Part shown: piece by piece, positions 1 through 11,562 of the stretch
Position numbering within the stretch: the first letter of the stretch is position 1
Layout: each line of letters begins with the position of its first letter
Assembly (NCBI GenBank): GCA_030674185.1
Contig: JAPXFY010000022.1
Coordinates: 37,916,540-37,980,539 of the forward strand
DNA from: Monoplex corrugatus
Taxonomy: Eukaryota; Mollusca; Gastropoda; Littorinimorpha; Ranellidae
DNA: 64,000 nt
Reading direction: 5' to 3'
Position numbers and translations under genes: made by a program
Notes under the pieces: generated by a model
Database searches by the model: none
Told to the model about the DNA's origin: nothing
Seen by the model: the letters and a program-made list of their open reading frames with translations, nothing else

Positions 1-380
1 AACAGTTAAAAACCATGCTCACCGTTAACCTTGCAAACCTAAATTGCAGTTCAGTTCATATTGCTTATAGCCCAGCCGACTACTAGAGCCATATCAGGGG
101 ACACCACACACAAAAAAGACAACCTGTTAAGATAAAAGACGATTTAAAACCATGCTCACCTTTAACCCTGCACATCTAAAATACGATCAAAGAAAAACAG
201 ACGTAAAATCAGATCAGGTGAAATCTATTGATCTCTTGTTAAAACTGGAAAATTGCATCAGGAGGGACATCTCGGAAGAGGTTCTTTAAAGAGTCCGCCG
301 TATAGTGCATATGTCTCACATCGCTCGCGCAAGTCCCAGCAATTGAGGAGTGAAAATGCAATTCAAGAAAAACAGACGTA
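1..380 (-). repeat. LINE-A 3'-end fragments (two abutting pieces)
   Basis: Bases 1-46 match the LINE-A 3' untranslated region, and a second copy starts at about 47 with the pentamer tail and hairpin and runs to about 345. Further 3'-UTR-like sequence follows to 380. The orientation is antisense on the plus strand, so the element tail lies at the low coordinate. The pieces are identified by alignment by eye to the full LINE-A copy at 17557-23155. No coding capacity remains. Bases 381-546 hold nothing I recognise. Confidence 0.75.
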
Positions 381-546
381 AAGTCAGATGATTCTGACAG
401 AAGTGTATGAAGAAAACATACTAGACGTGAGGATCCGAATCACGCAGAAACCTATAGCTGGAGTGATCAGCCTTTACGTTAGATCAAACGCCCGGTTTTT
501 ACGTAATAGGCAGGCGAGGTTATTGTTGTTATTTCTGTTCAAATCC

Positions 547-930
547 CAGTTTCAGTTTCTAAAGACGACATCTCCACGCTCGGAACGAATTCCCTATGCA
601 CTAACGTCACAGGTGCCATATGTATGGTGATCATGGCACAAGCCTTAAGCCCGCACATAAACCCATCAGCTGGCCAGGTTTAAGTTCATATTGCTTATAG
701 CCTAGCCGAGTACTAGAGCCATATCAAGGCTAACACCACGTCAAAAATGATAACCAGGTTAAGATAAAAGACAACAGTTAGAAACATGCTCACCGTTAAC
801 CTTACAAGTCTAAAATGCCATTAAAGAAACCCATACTTGAACGTAAAATCGTATCAGGTGAAATCTACTGATCTTTTGTAAAAATCGGAAAATTAGCTGG
901 CCAGGTCCTGAAGCCCTATCTAGCCTATTG
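547..930 (-). repeat. SINE-C copy split by a LINE-A insertion
   Basis: Bases 547-679 and 895-930 together make one minus-strand SINE-C copy. The tail side (ttcagtttct, reverse of GAAACT units) is at the low coordinate and the head (reverse of tagggcttcaggacctggcc) is at 897-926. A LINE-A fragment separates the two halves. SINE-C is named here for a short dispersed repeat that ends in GAAACT units and is seen five times in the window. I found no clear pol III A/B boxes, so calling it a SINE is an inference from length and tail. Confidence 0.65.
680..894 (-). mobile_element. 5'-truncated LINE-A copy inside SINE-C
   Basis: This is a short LINE-A 3'-UTR insertion bounded by a 12-bp TSD, agctggccaggt, at 668-679 and 895-906. 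It contains the hairpin and most of the 3' UTR but no coding sequence. The clean TSD shows that it arrived by retrotransposition into an existing SINE-C. Confidence 0.85.
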
Positions 931-935
931 CTTAG

Positions 936-1075
936 AGTTCACCTGATATGATTTTACATCTGTTTTACTTTAAATGCATTTTAGATTTGCAAGATTTATG
1001 GTCAGCATGGTTTTTAACCGTTGTCTTTTATCTTGACCTGGTTGTAGTTTTTCAATGTGGTGTTAGCCCTGGTAT
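936..1075 (+). repeat. LINE-A 3' UTR in sense orientation, ending in its hairpin
   Basis: This is the only clear plus-oriented LINE-A 3' UTR in the first part of the window. It begins at ttcacctgatatgattttac and reaches the hairpin (gttagccctggtatggctc), then switches inside the hairpin to an antisense SINE-B. The pentamer tail is missing, so the join is a rearrangement rather than an ordinary insertion end. Confidence 0.7.
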
Positions 1076-1800
1076 GGCTCAGGGCTATAACCGTTTGAAA
1101 ACATACACAATACTTCAACAGGAAAAAGGAGAAGACAAGTACACATATCAATGCATTTGCGCACATAATTTCAAGATGTGCTCCGTGCAATTCATCACCA
1201 ACAGATTTTAGGAAAACACATCTGAATATAAATGTAAACATAACTAAGGACAATAAAACAGCAGCGGGTCTAAAATACCTAAAACTGGCTTCTGCGCCAT
1301 CACATTTCCTTAGAGTCAAAAATGCACTTGATAGATGTACCCAGTTATCAATCCTTACAGAAAGTATGTAAGATTTATCGAACACATATATGTGAATGGA
1401 CCAATTAGGCAAACTTCATATTGCTAATAACCCAGCCGACTACTAGAGCTATATCAGGGCTAACACCATGTTAAAAAACATCACCCGAGTTCATGCTCAT
1501 ATTGCTCATAGCCCAGCCGACTACAAGAGCCATATCAGGGCTAATGGCACATTAAAAACGGATATCGAAGCTTAAGTAAAAAGACAACGGTTAAAAACCA
1601 AACTCACCATTATCCTTGCAAGTCTAAAAAGCATTTCAAGAAAAAAAGTTCTCATACGTATAAAAAATGACAAAAAGCAAAGAAACAAGGCAGAAACAAA
1701 GAGAGTGACAGAAAAGAGGAAATTTCTGTCACAGAATTTCCAGAAGATGGGAACATTATTTATACTGAAAGAGGCCCTGGCATCCCCACTGGGGGGAAGG
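1075..1800 (-). mobile_element. SINE-B copy interrupted by LINE-A tails
   Basis: SINE-B sequence runs 1075-1413 and resumes at about 1665-1795, where it ends in the conserved 5' region (tttatactgaaagag followed by ggcatccccac). Between these lie two LINE-A tails, at 1414-1485 and about 1487-1655. SINE-B is a roughly 545-bp family without a conserved reading frame. On its sense strand it has a TATAAATAG motif near the 5' end and finishes in a hairpin plus CAA units. Bases 1801-1940 hold only AT-rich sequence. Confidence 0.75.
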
Positions 1801-1940
1801 GGGGGACCTTTCGATTATTCAATTAATTGGTACATCAATCCATTGACTGAAAGGAACGGTCTCAATTCAATTTGTTAAATTACCTAATCATTCAATTATT
1901 GATTCATACTTTGATCAGTTGATGGATTGGTACATCAAAG

Positions 1941-2560
1941 TTCATATTGCTTATAGCCCAGCCGACTACTAGAGCCATATCAGGGCTAACACCACGTCAA
2001 AAACGACCACCCGGTTCAGGTAAAAGACAACAGTTAAAAACCATGCTCACTGTTAACCTTGCAAACCTAAAATGCAATTAAGAAAAATAGACGTAAAACC
2101 ATGTCAGGTGAAATCTATTAAGGAGTCCGCCGTATGGTGCTTGTGTCTCACATCGTACAATTCCCAGCAATCATCAGTTGATCGATTGGTATATCAATCC
2201 ACTGACTAAACAATCCCAATTCAAAATTTTTCAAAACATAATGACTCGTTTTATAGACCATTGATCAGTCGCTCGTTTATAAACTTGATTCATGCATCAA
2301 TCCACTGAGAAACTCAACTCAGAACGCCAAATTACGTAACTCACTCTTTCTCTCAGTGCCACTGCAGAAACTCAATTACCTGTTCCATTCTTGTCTGGAA
2401 CATTCAGCCATCTTCCCGTCTGTTACCGTCCTTTCTGGCTGGCTCACAGTCAGTTGTTCCCCTTTGAATTTCTAACTCAATTACTTTCCCTGCAATGACT
2501 CTCGGCAGGAGTAATTTGTTTGAAGATAAAATAGAAAAACAGTCTGAACGAAACGTGCGC
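1941..2560. repeat. LINE-A fragment plus dispersed repeat R4 (copy 1)
   Basis: A minus-strand LINE-A 3' end at 1941-2165 leads into a repeat of about 400 bp, called R4 here, at 2165-2560. R4 contains runs such as ctaactcaattactttccc and gcaggagtaatttgtttgaag. The same arrangement recurs at 4222-4880 with high similarity, and diverged R4 versions occur near 12.9-13.3 and 14.1-14.5 kb. I do not recognise R4. It has no conserved long frame. Confidence 0.65.
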
Positions 2561-2889
2561 GCGAGTACAGTGTTCCAGTGCTTGTCTGCATGCCAGACAT
2601 TTTGCGCACACTCACTTACTTACTTACCTAAGATTAAGAAAATGTTGTATTCACCTAGTGATAGATGGCTGAGTATATGGGCATTGACTAGGGAGGGGGG
2701 GGGGGGGGTCTGTCATGCGAGATGAATGTATACAGAATAGCTAGTTGTGATTCAGAACTTTATTTACTTTATATAAATGTTCTTTTTTTGAAGGTAAGAT
2801 ACACACACACACACACGTCATTTACATGTAACCAAGATTATTCTAGTGGTAGGCTGATAACATACCAGTATAGAATGCAGACTAGGTAA
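2561..2889. other. Spacer with a G-tract, no gene seen
   Basis: The stretch includes a segment (agtacagtgttccagtgctt) shared with the duplicate block at 4.9 kb, a G homopolymer at about 2694-2707 and a short CA run near 2800. Nothing coding or structural is convincing. Confidence 0.5.
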
Positions 2890-3040
2890 AACATATTCTA
2901 GGTAGGGCCTCAGGACCTGGCCAGCTCATGGGTTTATGCGCACAGTCACCATACAAGCGGCACCTGTGACGTTAGTGCATATGGAATTCGTTCCGAGCGC
3001 AGAGACGTCATCTTGAGAAACTCAAACCGAAACTGAAACT
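2890..3040 (+). repeat. SINE-C copy
   Basis: This copy carries the SINE-C head (ctaggtagggcctcagg), the middle (ggcacctgtgacgttagtgc) and the tail (gaaactgaaact). The same order of motifs recurs at 547-930 (reverse), 38578-38712, 42325-42492 and 60762-60930. No TSD is clear here. Confidence 0.7.
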
Positions 3041-3424
3041 GTGCACACGAGTACGCGTTTATATTCATGTGTGCATGCGCTCGTGCACAGACATACATCT
3101 GCGTATGTATGCACGTATACATTTATATACACTCTTTGCACAACTATGCGAGCACACACACACGCACACACACACAACGCACACACACGCATGCACACAC
3201 ACACATATATACTGATATACACACGTATACCCGCAATAATGCTAAAACGCTAACGGATATACATGTATTTATACACGCACACAGTAAACCTGCAAAAACA
3301 CACTAACTCTCTCACGCACGCCCGTACACATACATATACACAAACACATGTACTCACATACACACGCGCACACACACGTTAACACACACGCCCTCTGCAC
3401 TCACTCATTGACATACAGTTTACG

Positions 3425-3487
<63 letters not shown>

Positions 3488-3609
3488 TCAAGTTTTACAC
3501 ATACATACGTACACACATACACACGTACGCACGCCCCCCCCCCCCTCTCCACTCACGCAGATTACGTTTTATAAACAGACATACGCATGCGCGTGAGCTC
3601 ACCACACAA

Positions 3610-3641
<32 letters not shown>

Positions 3642-4060
3642 TACCACACACTCTGTCACACACAGAATTTATGTTTTACACATACATACGCACACACACA
3701 CATACACACGTACGCACACTCCCCATCCCACCCCACTCACACAGATTACGTTTCATAAACAGACATAAGCATGGGCGTGCGCTCACATACACCCAACACC
3801 ACACCACACAACACACACACACACACACACACACAAAACACACACACACACCCCTCACCATCTCGAGTTTAAACAAAGTTAAGTACCCATTACACATACA
3901 CAAGCACGCACACACGCCCCTAACCCCCCCCCCCCCCCACACACACACCCACAAACATACGCACACACACAGAGATTACGTTTTATAAACACACACACAC
4001 ACGCACACACACATACAGACACACACATACAGACAGACACACACACACACAGCTACCCAC
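3041..4060. repeat. CA-rich microsatellite region
   Basis: About 1 kb is dominated by CA/AC dinucleotides, with pure runs at 3428-3485, 3611-3640 and 3810-3834 and C homopolymers near 3535-3546 and 3924-3940. The interspersed copies of attacgttttataaacagac mark local internal duplication. Long frames rich in His-Thr or Cys-Val simply reflect the dinucleotide repeat and are not genes. Confidence 0.9.
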
Positions 4061-4880
4061 AATACCCAAATAACACATTCTGCACCCATCAAGTTTAAAC
4101 ACAAGGTTAGGTGCCCATTCCTGACTTGTACAAATACCCATTGACCAGCCCCTAAAACAGACCACCCAGATCTGTATCTAGCAGGGATCTGCCCACCCTT
4201 CAGGGCTTCTGCTTATGGTACAGTTCAGTTCAGTTCATATTGCTTATAGCCCAGCCGACTACTAGAGCCATATCAGGGCTAACACCACATAAAAAACAAC
4301 CCGTTCAGATAAAAGACAACACTTAAAAACCATGTTCACCGTTAACCTTGTAAATCTAAAATGCAATTCAAGAAAAACAGACGTAAAATCATATCAGATG
4401 AAACCTACTGATCTCTTGTAAAAACTGGAAAACTGCATCAGGAGGGACATCTCGGAAGAGGTTCTTTCAGGAGTCCGCCGTGTAGTGCTTTTGTCACACA
4501 TCGTACAAGTCCCCAGCAATCATCAGTTGATCAATTGTTACATCAATCCATTGACTGAACAATCCCAATTCAAAATTTTTAAAACCCAACGATTCATTTA
4601 TAGATCCACTGATTGATCCTTCGTTTATAAACTTGATTCATGCATCAATCCACTGAGAAACTCAACTCGGCTCGCCAAATTACATAACTCACTCTTTCTC
4701 TCAGTGCCACTGCAGAAACTCAATTACCTGTTCCATTCTTGTCTGGAACATTCAGCCATCTTTCCATTTGTTACCGTCCTTTCTGGCTGGCTCACAGTCA
4801 ATTGTTCCCCTTTGAATTTCTAACTCAATTACTTCCCCTGCAATGACTCTCGGCAGGAGTAATTTGTTTGAAGATAAAAT
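4061..4880. repeat. Duplicated block: 150-bp segment, LINE-A end, R4 (copy 2)
   Basis: Bases 4061-4205 (acccaaataacacattctgc onward) recur almost unchanged at 6488-6655. A minus-strand LINE-A 3' end with three pentamer units follows at 4208-4515, then R4 at 4515-4880, as at 1941-2560. The shared order shows that this is a segmental duplication rather than independent insertions. Confidence 0.7.
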
Positions 4881-5406
4881 AGAAATGAAATAGTCTGAAC
4901 GAAACGTGCGCGCGAGTACAGTGTTCCAGTGCTTGTCTGCATGTCCGACGTTCTGTGCATACATGTACACGTTTATATTCATGTGTGCATGCGCTTGTAC
5001 ACAGACATGCACCTGCGCATGTATGTACATATATTTTTATACACACTCTTTGTGCAACTATGCGCGCGCGCGCGCGCGCCACACACACACCACACACACA
5101 CACACAGACAAATACATATATGTATATCCACACTAACGCTAACACACTAACGGATACGCATGTATTTATACACGCACACAGTGAACTTGCAAAAACACTC
5201 ATTCGCACATACACATACATATATGTACACAAACACACACATTAACACACACATTAACACACACGCCCTCTGCACTCACATACATACTCACATACACATC
5301 CCGTCTAATATCACTCTCAGTGGAAAGACGTTAAACCAAAGAACGAATACGAACAAATTTCGTTTTACACACATACACATGCACATGCACACACATACAC
5401 ATGCAC

Positions 5407-5462
<56 letters not shown>

Positions 5463-5572
5463 AAAACACACACACACACACGTTAACACACACACACACA
5501 CACACACACGCATGTACGCGCACACACACACACAGATTACGTTTTATAAACAGACATACGCATGCACCCTGG
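4881..5572. repeat. CA-rich microsatellite region (duplicate)
   Basis: The non-repeat islands here (gtttatattcatgtgtgcat, and the cactctttg segment before a GC run) match 3050-3150, so this is a diverged copy of the earlier CA-rich region. It contains an alternating GC run at about 5063-5080 and pure CA runs at 5405-5460 and 5463-5520. Frames here are repeat artefacts. Confidence 0.85.
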
Positions 5573-6405
5573 ATTAAAGGTTGGAGGGAAAATGATAACA
5601 TTCGGTACGCAGATGACACCGTGCTACATGTAATTGCAGAAAATGAAAGGGACCTACAAAACTTGTGAATATACTAGAAATAGAAAGCAAAGGTAAGGGG
5701 TTGGAACTAAACAGCAGGAAAACTGAAGTCATGGTGATTAGTAAAAAACATGAAATCCCCTCATGCAAAATAACAGCAAATGGCACAACCTTGACACAGG
5801 TTCATAAGTTCAAATACTGGGAACGGTCATTTCATCAGACGGCAGATACACATCGGAAATAGCTGGCAGAATCGGCCAAGCCAAAACAGCATTCAAGAAG
5901 ATGAAAAGCATTCTTACCAACAAATGCCTATCAATTAACATCAGAAAGAGAGTCCTTGAATGTTATATAGAACCAATACTGTTGTACGGATGCGAGACGT
6001 GGACAGTCAGCAAGCAAAGCCAGAGCAAGATTGAGGCAGCCGAGATGTGGTTTCTCAGAAGAATGTTGAGAGTTTGATGGACAGCAAAGAAAACAAATGA
6101 GACAGTCTTGATGGAGGCAGACACAAATAGATCACTCATAAGGAAGATTAGGAAAAGACAAGCAACATTTATAGGCCATTTTATGAGGAAGGGGGATTTG
6201 GAGCACCTGGTCACAACGGGAAAGCTGGAGGGAAAGAGAGCAGCAGGTAGACCCAGGGAGAGAATGCTGGACGGACTTGCAGAGTGGCTGGGGATGAGGA
6301 GGGTGGGGGAGATGCTGGGGCAACGAGAGAGAGAGAGATGGTTGGAAGTCCATGGTCGCCAACGCCATGCGGCAGGGCACCTGATGATGACGATGACGCA
6401 TGCAC
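5573..6405 (+). pseudogene. RTE-type LINE, C-terminal reverse transcriptase fragment
   Basis: Translating across several frames gives the end of a non-LTR reverse transcriptase. The catalytic YADD box is at 5606-5617 (context NIRYADDTVL), then LNSRKTEVM, then the connection region with PILLYGCETW, then a C-terminal stretch with GHFMRKGDLEHLV and GRPRERMLDG. Stops (for example after RDLQNL, and one replacing a residue in LRVxWTAKKTN) and frame changes make it a pseudogene. The 3' end runs into GATGAT-like repeats, typical of RTE elements. The clade assignment rests on remembered motif similarity. Confidence 0.8.
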
Positions 6406-6650
6406 GTGCGCTCTCACACACACACACACTACCCAAAATAACTGTCTAATATCACTTATAGTGAAAAGACGTTAAATCAAAGAACGAACAAATACCCAAA
6501 TAACACATCCCACACCCTTCTCAAGTTTAAACACAAGGTTAGGTACCCATTCCTGACTTGTACAAATACCCACTGACCAGCCCCTAAAACAGACCACCCA
6601 GATCTGTATCTAGCAGGGATCTGCCCACCCTTCAGGGCTTCTGCTCATAG
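6406..6650. repeat. Short CA run and duplicated 165-bp segment
   Basis: A CA run at about 6417-6429 is followed by 6486-6655, which duplicates 4061-4210, including the sequence leading into the LINE-A tail. The two copies differ at only a handful of positions by eye, which suggests a recent duplication. Confidence 0.7.
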
Positions 6651-6845
6651 TACAGTTCAGTTCAGTTCAGTTCATATTGCTTATAGCCCAGCCGACTACT
6701 AGAGCCATATCAGGGCTAACACCACGTCAAAAAAAAAAAAACAACCCGTTCAGATAAAAAACAGTTTTGCTCATTGTTAGACACTTACCTGTTCCTCAGG
6801 CCTTCCACTGTTGATATCACTGTTTGTCGTCCACCAACATACACC
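6651..6845 (-). repeat. LINE-A tail with associated 80-bp flank (copy 1 of a direct repeat)
   Basis: Four pentamer units and the LINE-A hairpin are followed by a short 3' UTR, an A-tract and then a segment containing caggccttccactgttgat. The same combination recurs at 7206-7392, so an RTE fragment is bracketed by direct repeats of about 190 bp. Confidence 0.7.
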
Positions 6846-6849
6846 ACCA

Positions 6850-7205
6850 TTTCTTTCTACAGATCACCGAACTTTGCGTGACTATATTCATGTATGTAAA
6901 GATATGTCAAAATCAATTTTCATTGTACTTCCAAAGAAAACAGCGGCTATAGAATGCGAACTCCACTGCACAATCAGTTTGATGAGTCATGTAACTAAAA
7001 TCCTTAAAAATAATCATGAGGACATGGAATAGAATCAAAAGTGAAATAGCACAAGAACAGTGTGGATTTGTCGAAGGGAAAGGAACTATTAACGCCATAT
7101 ACATCCGAAAAACTATCATAGAGAGGTCAATCGAGATGAACAAGGGTTTATATTTATGCTTTGCTGATTATACCAAGGCTTTTGATCAGGTAAGATATGA
7201 AGAAT
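6850..7205 (+). pseudogene. RTE-type LINE, N-terminal reverse transcriptase fragment
   Basis: One frame gives HCTISLMSHVTKILKN, followed after a frame change by EQCGFVEGKGTINAI, RKTIIERSIEMNKGLY and LCFADYTKAFDQVR. These correspond to RT fingers motifs and motif A (the aspartates of FADYTKAFD), upstream of the YADD box in an intact protein. The piece is cut at about 7205 by a LINE-A tail. It could belong to the same family as the fragment at 5573-6405, though the two are in the wrong order for one element. Confidence 0.75.
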
Positions 7206-7580
7206 TCAGTTCAGTTCATATTGCTTATAGCCCAGCCGATTACTAGAGCCATATCAGGGCTAACACCACATACAAAAACAACAACAACAAAACTCGTTAA
7301 GATAAAATACAACAGTTTTGATCATTGTTAAAGACTTACCTATTCACTCAGGCCTTCCACTGTTGATGTCACTCTTTGTCGTCCACCAACATGTATGTAT
7401 ATGTTTTTGACTACAAGATTGTAAATATGGTTTGACACTGTTAGTTTATGTATTAGTGTGTGTATTCTGATGTGTGTGTATTTGTACGACAGATTCGTGC
7501 TCTTTGTATGTATAAGACACTCTATCTTGTAAAATGTGTGATTTGCAGACAGTCCATATGAGTGTGTTCTCAATCTTACT
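7206..7580 (-). repeat. LINE-A tail and flank (copy 2), then unassigned sequence
   Basis: 7206-7392 repeats 6651-6845. The remaining 7393-7580 carries short GT-rich stretches, and I see no feature in it. Confidence 0.6.
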
Positions 7581-8200
7581 GTTTAAAGCCCACCTGACAG
7601 CACAAAACAATATCAAGACTATATCTATTTAAAATTGTACACAACATCTGGCTGGAAAAAAAACTGGAAAAGAAATTTAAATACGCACGTCAATGCATTC
7701 ACGCATATAATCTAATCAGACACCCCTGGTGCCGACCATTCTGTCCAATTTATCACCAGAGGATGTCAAAAAACATACCTGAATATAAATGTGAACATAA
7801 CTTAGGACTCTGAAACATTAAAAATGGTCTACGTTACCCAAAACTGCTTCTGCCCAGCACATTTCGTTAAAGCCAGTCAATACATGTATCCAATTATCAA
7901 TCCTCAAGTTCAGGTTCATACTGCTTACAGCCCAGCCGACTACTAGAGCCATATCAGGGCTAACACCACGTCAGAAACAACTCGGTTAAGACAAGTTATC
8001 AATCCTAAGAGAAAGAATGCAAGGCTAGAACAAATACAGGTGAGTGAACCAGGAAGGCAGAAATTGAGAAGAAGAGATGACAGAAAGCAAAGGAGGAAGA
8101 AAGAAACAAACTGATAGAACAGAGCAAATTTCTAGGACAGAATTTCCAGAAGGTGGGTATACTATTCACAGTGAAAGAGCCCCCTGCAGTGGACTTCAAG
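7581..8200 (-). mobile_element. SINE-B copy with a nested LINE-A tail
   Basis: SINE-B starts with a diverged hairpin (tgtttaaagcccacctgaca) and ends near 8190 in its 5' region (gaaagagccccc). At about 7910-7996 an 88-bp LINE-A tail interrupts the middle, apparently flanked by repeats of ttatcaatcct (around 7892-7903 and 7998-8008), consistent with a TSD. There is no coding potential. Confidence 0.75.
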
Positions 8201-8214
8201 TAAGTTTGAAGAAC

Positions 8215-9300
8215 AACGCTGAAAAACAATAGTTTATCATTATTATCAGAGTCAGCGCTGAACAAGAATAGTTTATCATTATTATCAGAGTCAGCGCTGA
8301 ATAAGAATAGTTATTATTATCAGAGTCAGCGCTGAACAAGAATAGTTTATCATTATTATCAGAATCAGCGCTGAAAAAGAATAGTTTAGCATAATCATTA
8401 TCAGAGTCAGCGCTGAACAAGAATAATTTATCATTATTATTATCAGAGTCAGTGCTGAACAAGAGTAATTTATCATTATTATTATCAGTCAGAGCTGAAC
8501 AACAGTATTTCATCATTATTATTATCAGAGTCAGCGCTGAACAAGAATAATTTATCATTATTATTATCAGAGTCAACGCTGAACAAGAATAATTTATCAT
8601 TATTATTATCAGAGTCAGCGCTGAACAAGAATAATTTATCATTAGTATTATCAGAGTCAGCGCTGAACAAGAATGATTTCATTATTATTATCAGAGTCAA
8701 CGCTGAACAAGAATAATTTATCATTATTATCAGAGTCAGCGCTGAACAAGAGCAATTTATCATTATTATCAGAGTCAATGCTGAACAAGAATAATTCATC
8801 ATTATTATTATCAGAGTCAACGCTGAACAAGAATAATTCATCATTATTATTATCAGAGTCAACGCTGAACAAGAATAATTTATCATTAGTATTATCAGAG
8901 TCAATGCTGAACAAGAATAATTTATCATTATTATTATCAGAGTCAACGCTGAACAAGAATAATTTATCATTAGTATTATCAGAGTCAGCGCTGAACAAGA
9001 ATGATTTCATTATTATTATCAGAGTCAACGCTGAACAAGAATAATTCATCATTATTATTATCAGAGTCAACGCTGAACAAGAATAATTCATCATTATTAT
9101 CAGAGTCAATGCTGAACAAGAATAATTCATCATTATTATCAGAGTCAATGCTGAACAAGAATAATTTATTATTATCAGAGTCAGCGCTGAAAAAAAAAAA
9201 TTCATCATTATTATCAGATTCAGCACTGAACAAGAATAATGTAGCATTGTTATCAGAGTCACAACTGAACAAGAATAACTTATTATTATCAGTCATACAG
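8215..9300. repeat. 42-bp minisatellite, about 27 units
   Basis: Units combine gagtcaacgctgaacaagaa with a variable run of ATT triplets. Most are 42, 39 or 36 bp long, so length changes come in steps of three through loss or gain of ATT. This keeps frames open on both strands (SESTLNKNN on plus, SALTLIII or FSADSDNN on minus). Neither has a stable start, signal or flanking gene, so I treat the frames as products of the period. Confidence 0.9.
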
Positions 9301-9590
9301 TAAAACGAAAGGCCTTCCATACTACCTCTTTGAAGCAGCCATTCAGTCTAAGCTTTTGAGTAGGGTTTTTTGTTTTGTAATTTTTTTTCTCTCTCAAACT
9401 TGTGTCTTTCGTTTTAAACAGAACAACAGCTTCTAGATCTACACTATCGGCAAAGCATTAGATAAAAGATTCTAAATACAATACCTTCCTATCTCCATGG
9501 AGGCCAGCAGGAACTCGGACAGATTCATCACTGGATACGGCCTGACCATTAAGACGAAGAACGAAAAATAATTTGTTGTTTGTTTTTTTT
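9301..9590. other. Unassigned sequence
   Basis: Nothing recognisable is seen apart from a T-rich stretch near 9370-9390 and a T-run near 9585 that adjoins the SINE-B tail. Confidence 0.4.
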
Positions 9591-10140
9591 TTTTTTATTG
9601 TTGTTTAAAGCCCAGCCGACTGCGTAGAGCCTTATCGGGGCTATAACCGCTTCAAAACAAACAAAACAGGAAAAAAAAAAAAAAAAAGAAAATCAAGAAC
9701 ACATATCAATGCATTCGTGTACCTAATCCGAGGACATGCCCCTGGCGTTGACCACTCCGTCCAATTCATGACAAAGTGGATTTAAAAAACACAACTGAAT
9801 ACAAATTTAAACATACCTAAAGACACGAAAACATATTACAAACGGGTCTAAATTACCTAAAATTCCTTCTGCATTTCTCACCTCCCTAGAGCCAAAAATG
9901 CACATGATACATGTACCCAATTATCAATCCTAAGAAAAAGTACGTAAGACTTAATTGAACACATACAGATGAATGGACCAGCAGGGCAGAAAATGATACG
10001 CAGAAATGACAGAAAGCAAAGGAACAAAGCAGAAACAAAGAATGACAGAAAAGAGGAAATTTCTAGCACAGAATTTCCAAAAGGTGGGGATATCATTTAT
10101 ACTGAAAGACCCCCCGGCATCCTCAGGGGAGGGGGGAGGT
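9591..10140 (-). mobile_element. SINE-B copy, near full length
   Basis: It contains the tail and hairpin (ttgttgtttaaagcccagcc), the central segment (cacttaata-like, tacccaattatcaatcctaa) and the 5' region (atttatactgaaagaccccc). The end is at the same position as in other copies, which supports a fixed family start rather than random truncation. Confidence 0.85.
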
Positions 10141-10342
10141 ATATTTTTAAAAAATGATAAAAAAAGAAAATTTCAAAAAAGAAAAAAAGAAAAAACACCT
10201 TCCCAATGCCAAACCCAAAGAGACTCGAAGAACGACAACTCCTGTCTGACTTATCATATAAGCAGGTCAGTCAGTGAGAGTGACCGGCCCAAAGTAGATG
10301 TTAGTTTAATGACCTAGAGATTGATAGGGGGCGCGCGCGCGT

Positions 10343-10404
<62 letters not shown>

Positions 10405-10459
10405 AGAGAGAGGTTAGATGAACGACATACAAATTGACAGATGCGTGCATGCATGCGTG

Positions 10460-10513
<54 letters not shown>

Positions 10514-10640
10514 TGTGTGTGTGTGTATGTATGTGTGCACGCGCACGTGTATGTGTGTGTGCGTGCATGCGTGCGTGCGTACGTGCGTGCGTGCGCGTGT
10601 GTGTGTCTGTGTTAGTGTTGTATGTAGGGGGGGGGGGGGA
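10141..10640. repeat. GA, GT and G-tract simple repeats
   Basis: After about 180 bp of A-rich unassigned sequence there is a GA tract (about 10344-10410), a GT tract (10463-10501), mixed GC/GT sequence to 10615 and a G homopolymer at 10627-10639. Confidence 0.85.
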
Positions 10641-11440
10641 TACATCGATGTGTGTGGTAGACATACGAAACCGTATATGTAAAGAGGCGTTGCCATCTTG
10701 CCCTGCTTATTCATGTTCATATTGCTTATTTTGGTTATAGCCCAGCCGACTACTAAAGCCATATTAGGACTAACACTACGATGGAAACAACACCCAAGTT
10801 TAGATTCATTCTGTTTATAGCCCAGCCGACTACTACAGCCACACCAGGGCTAATATTACGTTAAAGAGTAGTACCCAAGTTTCAGCAAAAAGACAAGCTC
10901 ACCATTATCCTTGCAAGTCTAAAATGCATGTAAAGGGGGAAAAAAACATTCTCATACGTAAAGTCGTATCAGGTGAAATCTATTGATCTCTTGTAAAAAC
11001 TGGAACGTCGTAAGTTCATACTGCTTATAGTCCAGCCGACTACTAAAGCCATATCAGGGCTAACACCACGTCAAAAATGACAACCAGGTTAAGATGAAAG
11101 ACAACACTTAAAAAAAATCATGCTCATTGTTAACCTTGCAAGTCTGAAATGCAGGAAGCTGGTGGATAGGGTGAGGGAGTCAAAGGGTTATGGTTCTGCT
11201 TTGCTATTATCGATGACGATGCAGTATGCTAATGGACAGGTTGAGGGAGTCAAAGGGTGAAAGAAAAACAGCCGTAAAATCACATCAGGTGAACTCTATT
11301 GACTCTTGTAAAAACTGGAAAATTACATCAGGAGGGACGTTTTGGAAGAGGTGTAGTGGTTATATCTCAAACTGTGCAAGTCTTAGCATTCAGTAAGGTG
11401 TTCAAGGAAGTATCTGATGCTCAACGGCTCGTCACATGGT
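10641..11440 (-). repeat. Stacked LINE-A 3' ends, one interrupted by a MITE half
   Basis: Three hairpins occur, at about 10714-10775, 10805-10860 and 11010-11065, each in the minus orientation. The third copy continues through its 3' UTR but is broken at 11154-11262 by one end of the MITE described at 11908 (ggtgagggagtcaaagggt). The LINE-A sequence then resumes (cagccgtaaaatcacatcag) to about 11440. Confidence 0.7.
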
Positions 11441-11528
11441 ATATACTAAAGTTACGATGTTTGTAAAAAAAAACAAAAAAACAGCGTTCAATTCAGAAAA
11501 TATGCAAAAGACGTATCACATTTGTCGA

Positions 11529-11562
<34 letters not shown>

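Noticed and set aside
3041..4060. Long His/Thr- or Cys/Val-rich reading frames
   Set aside because: They are translations of CA/GT dinucleotide repeats and are open in several frames at once.
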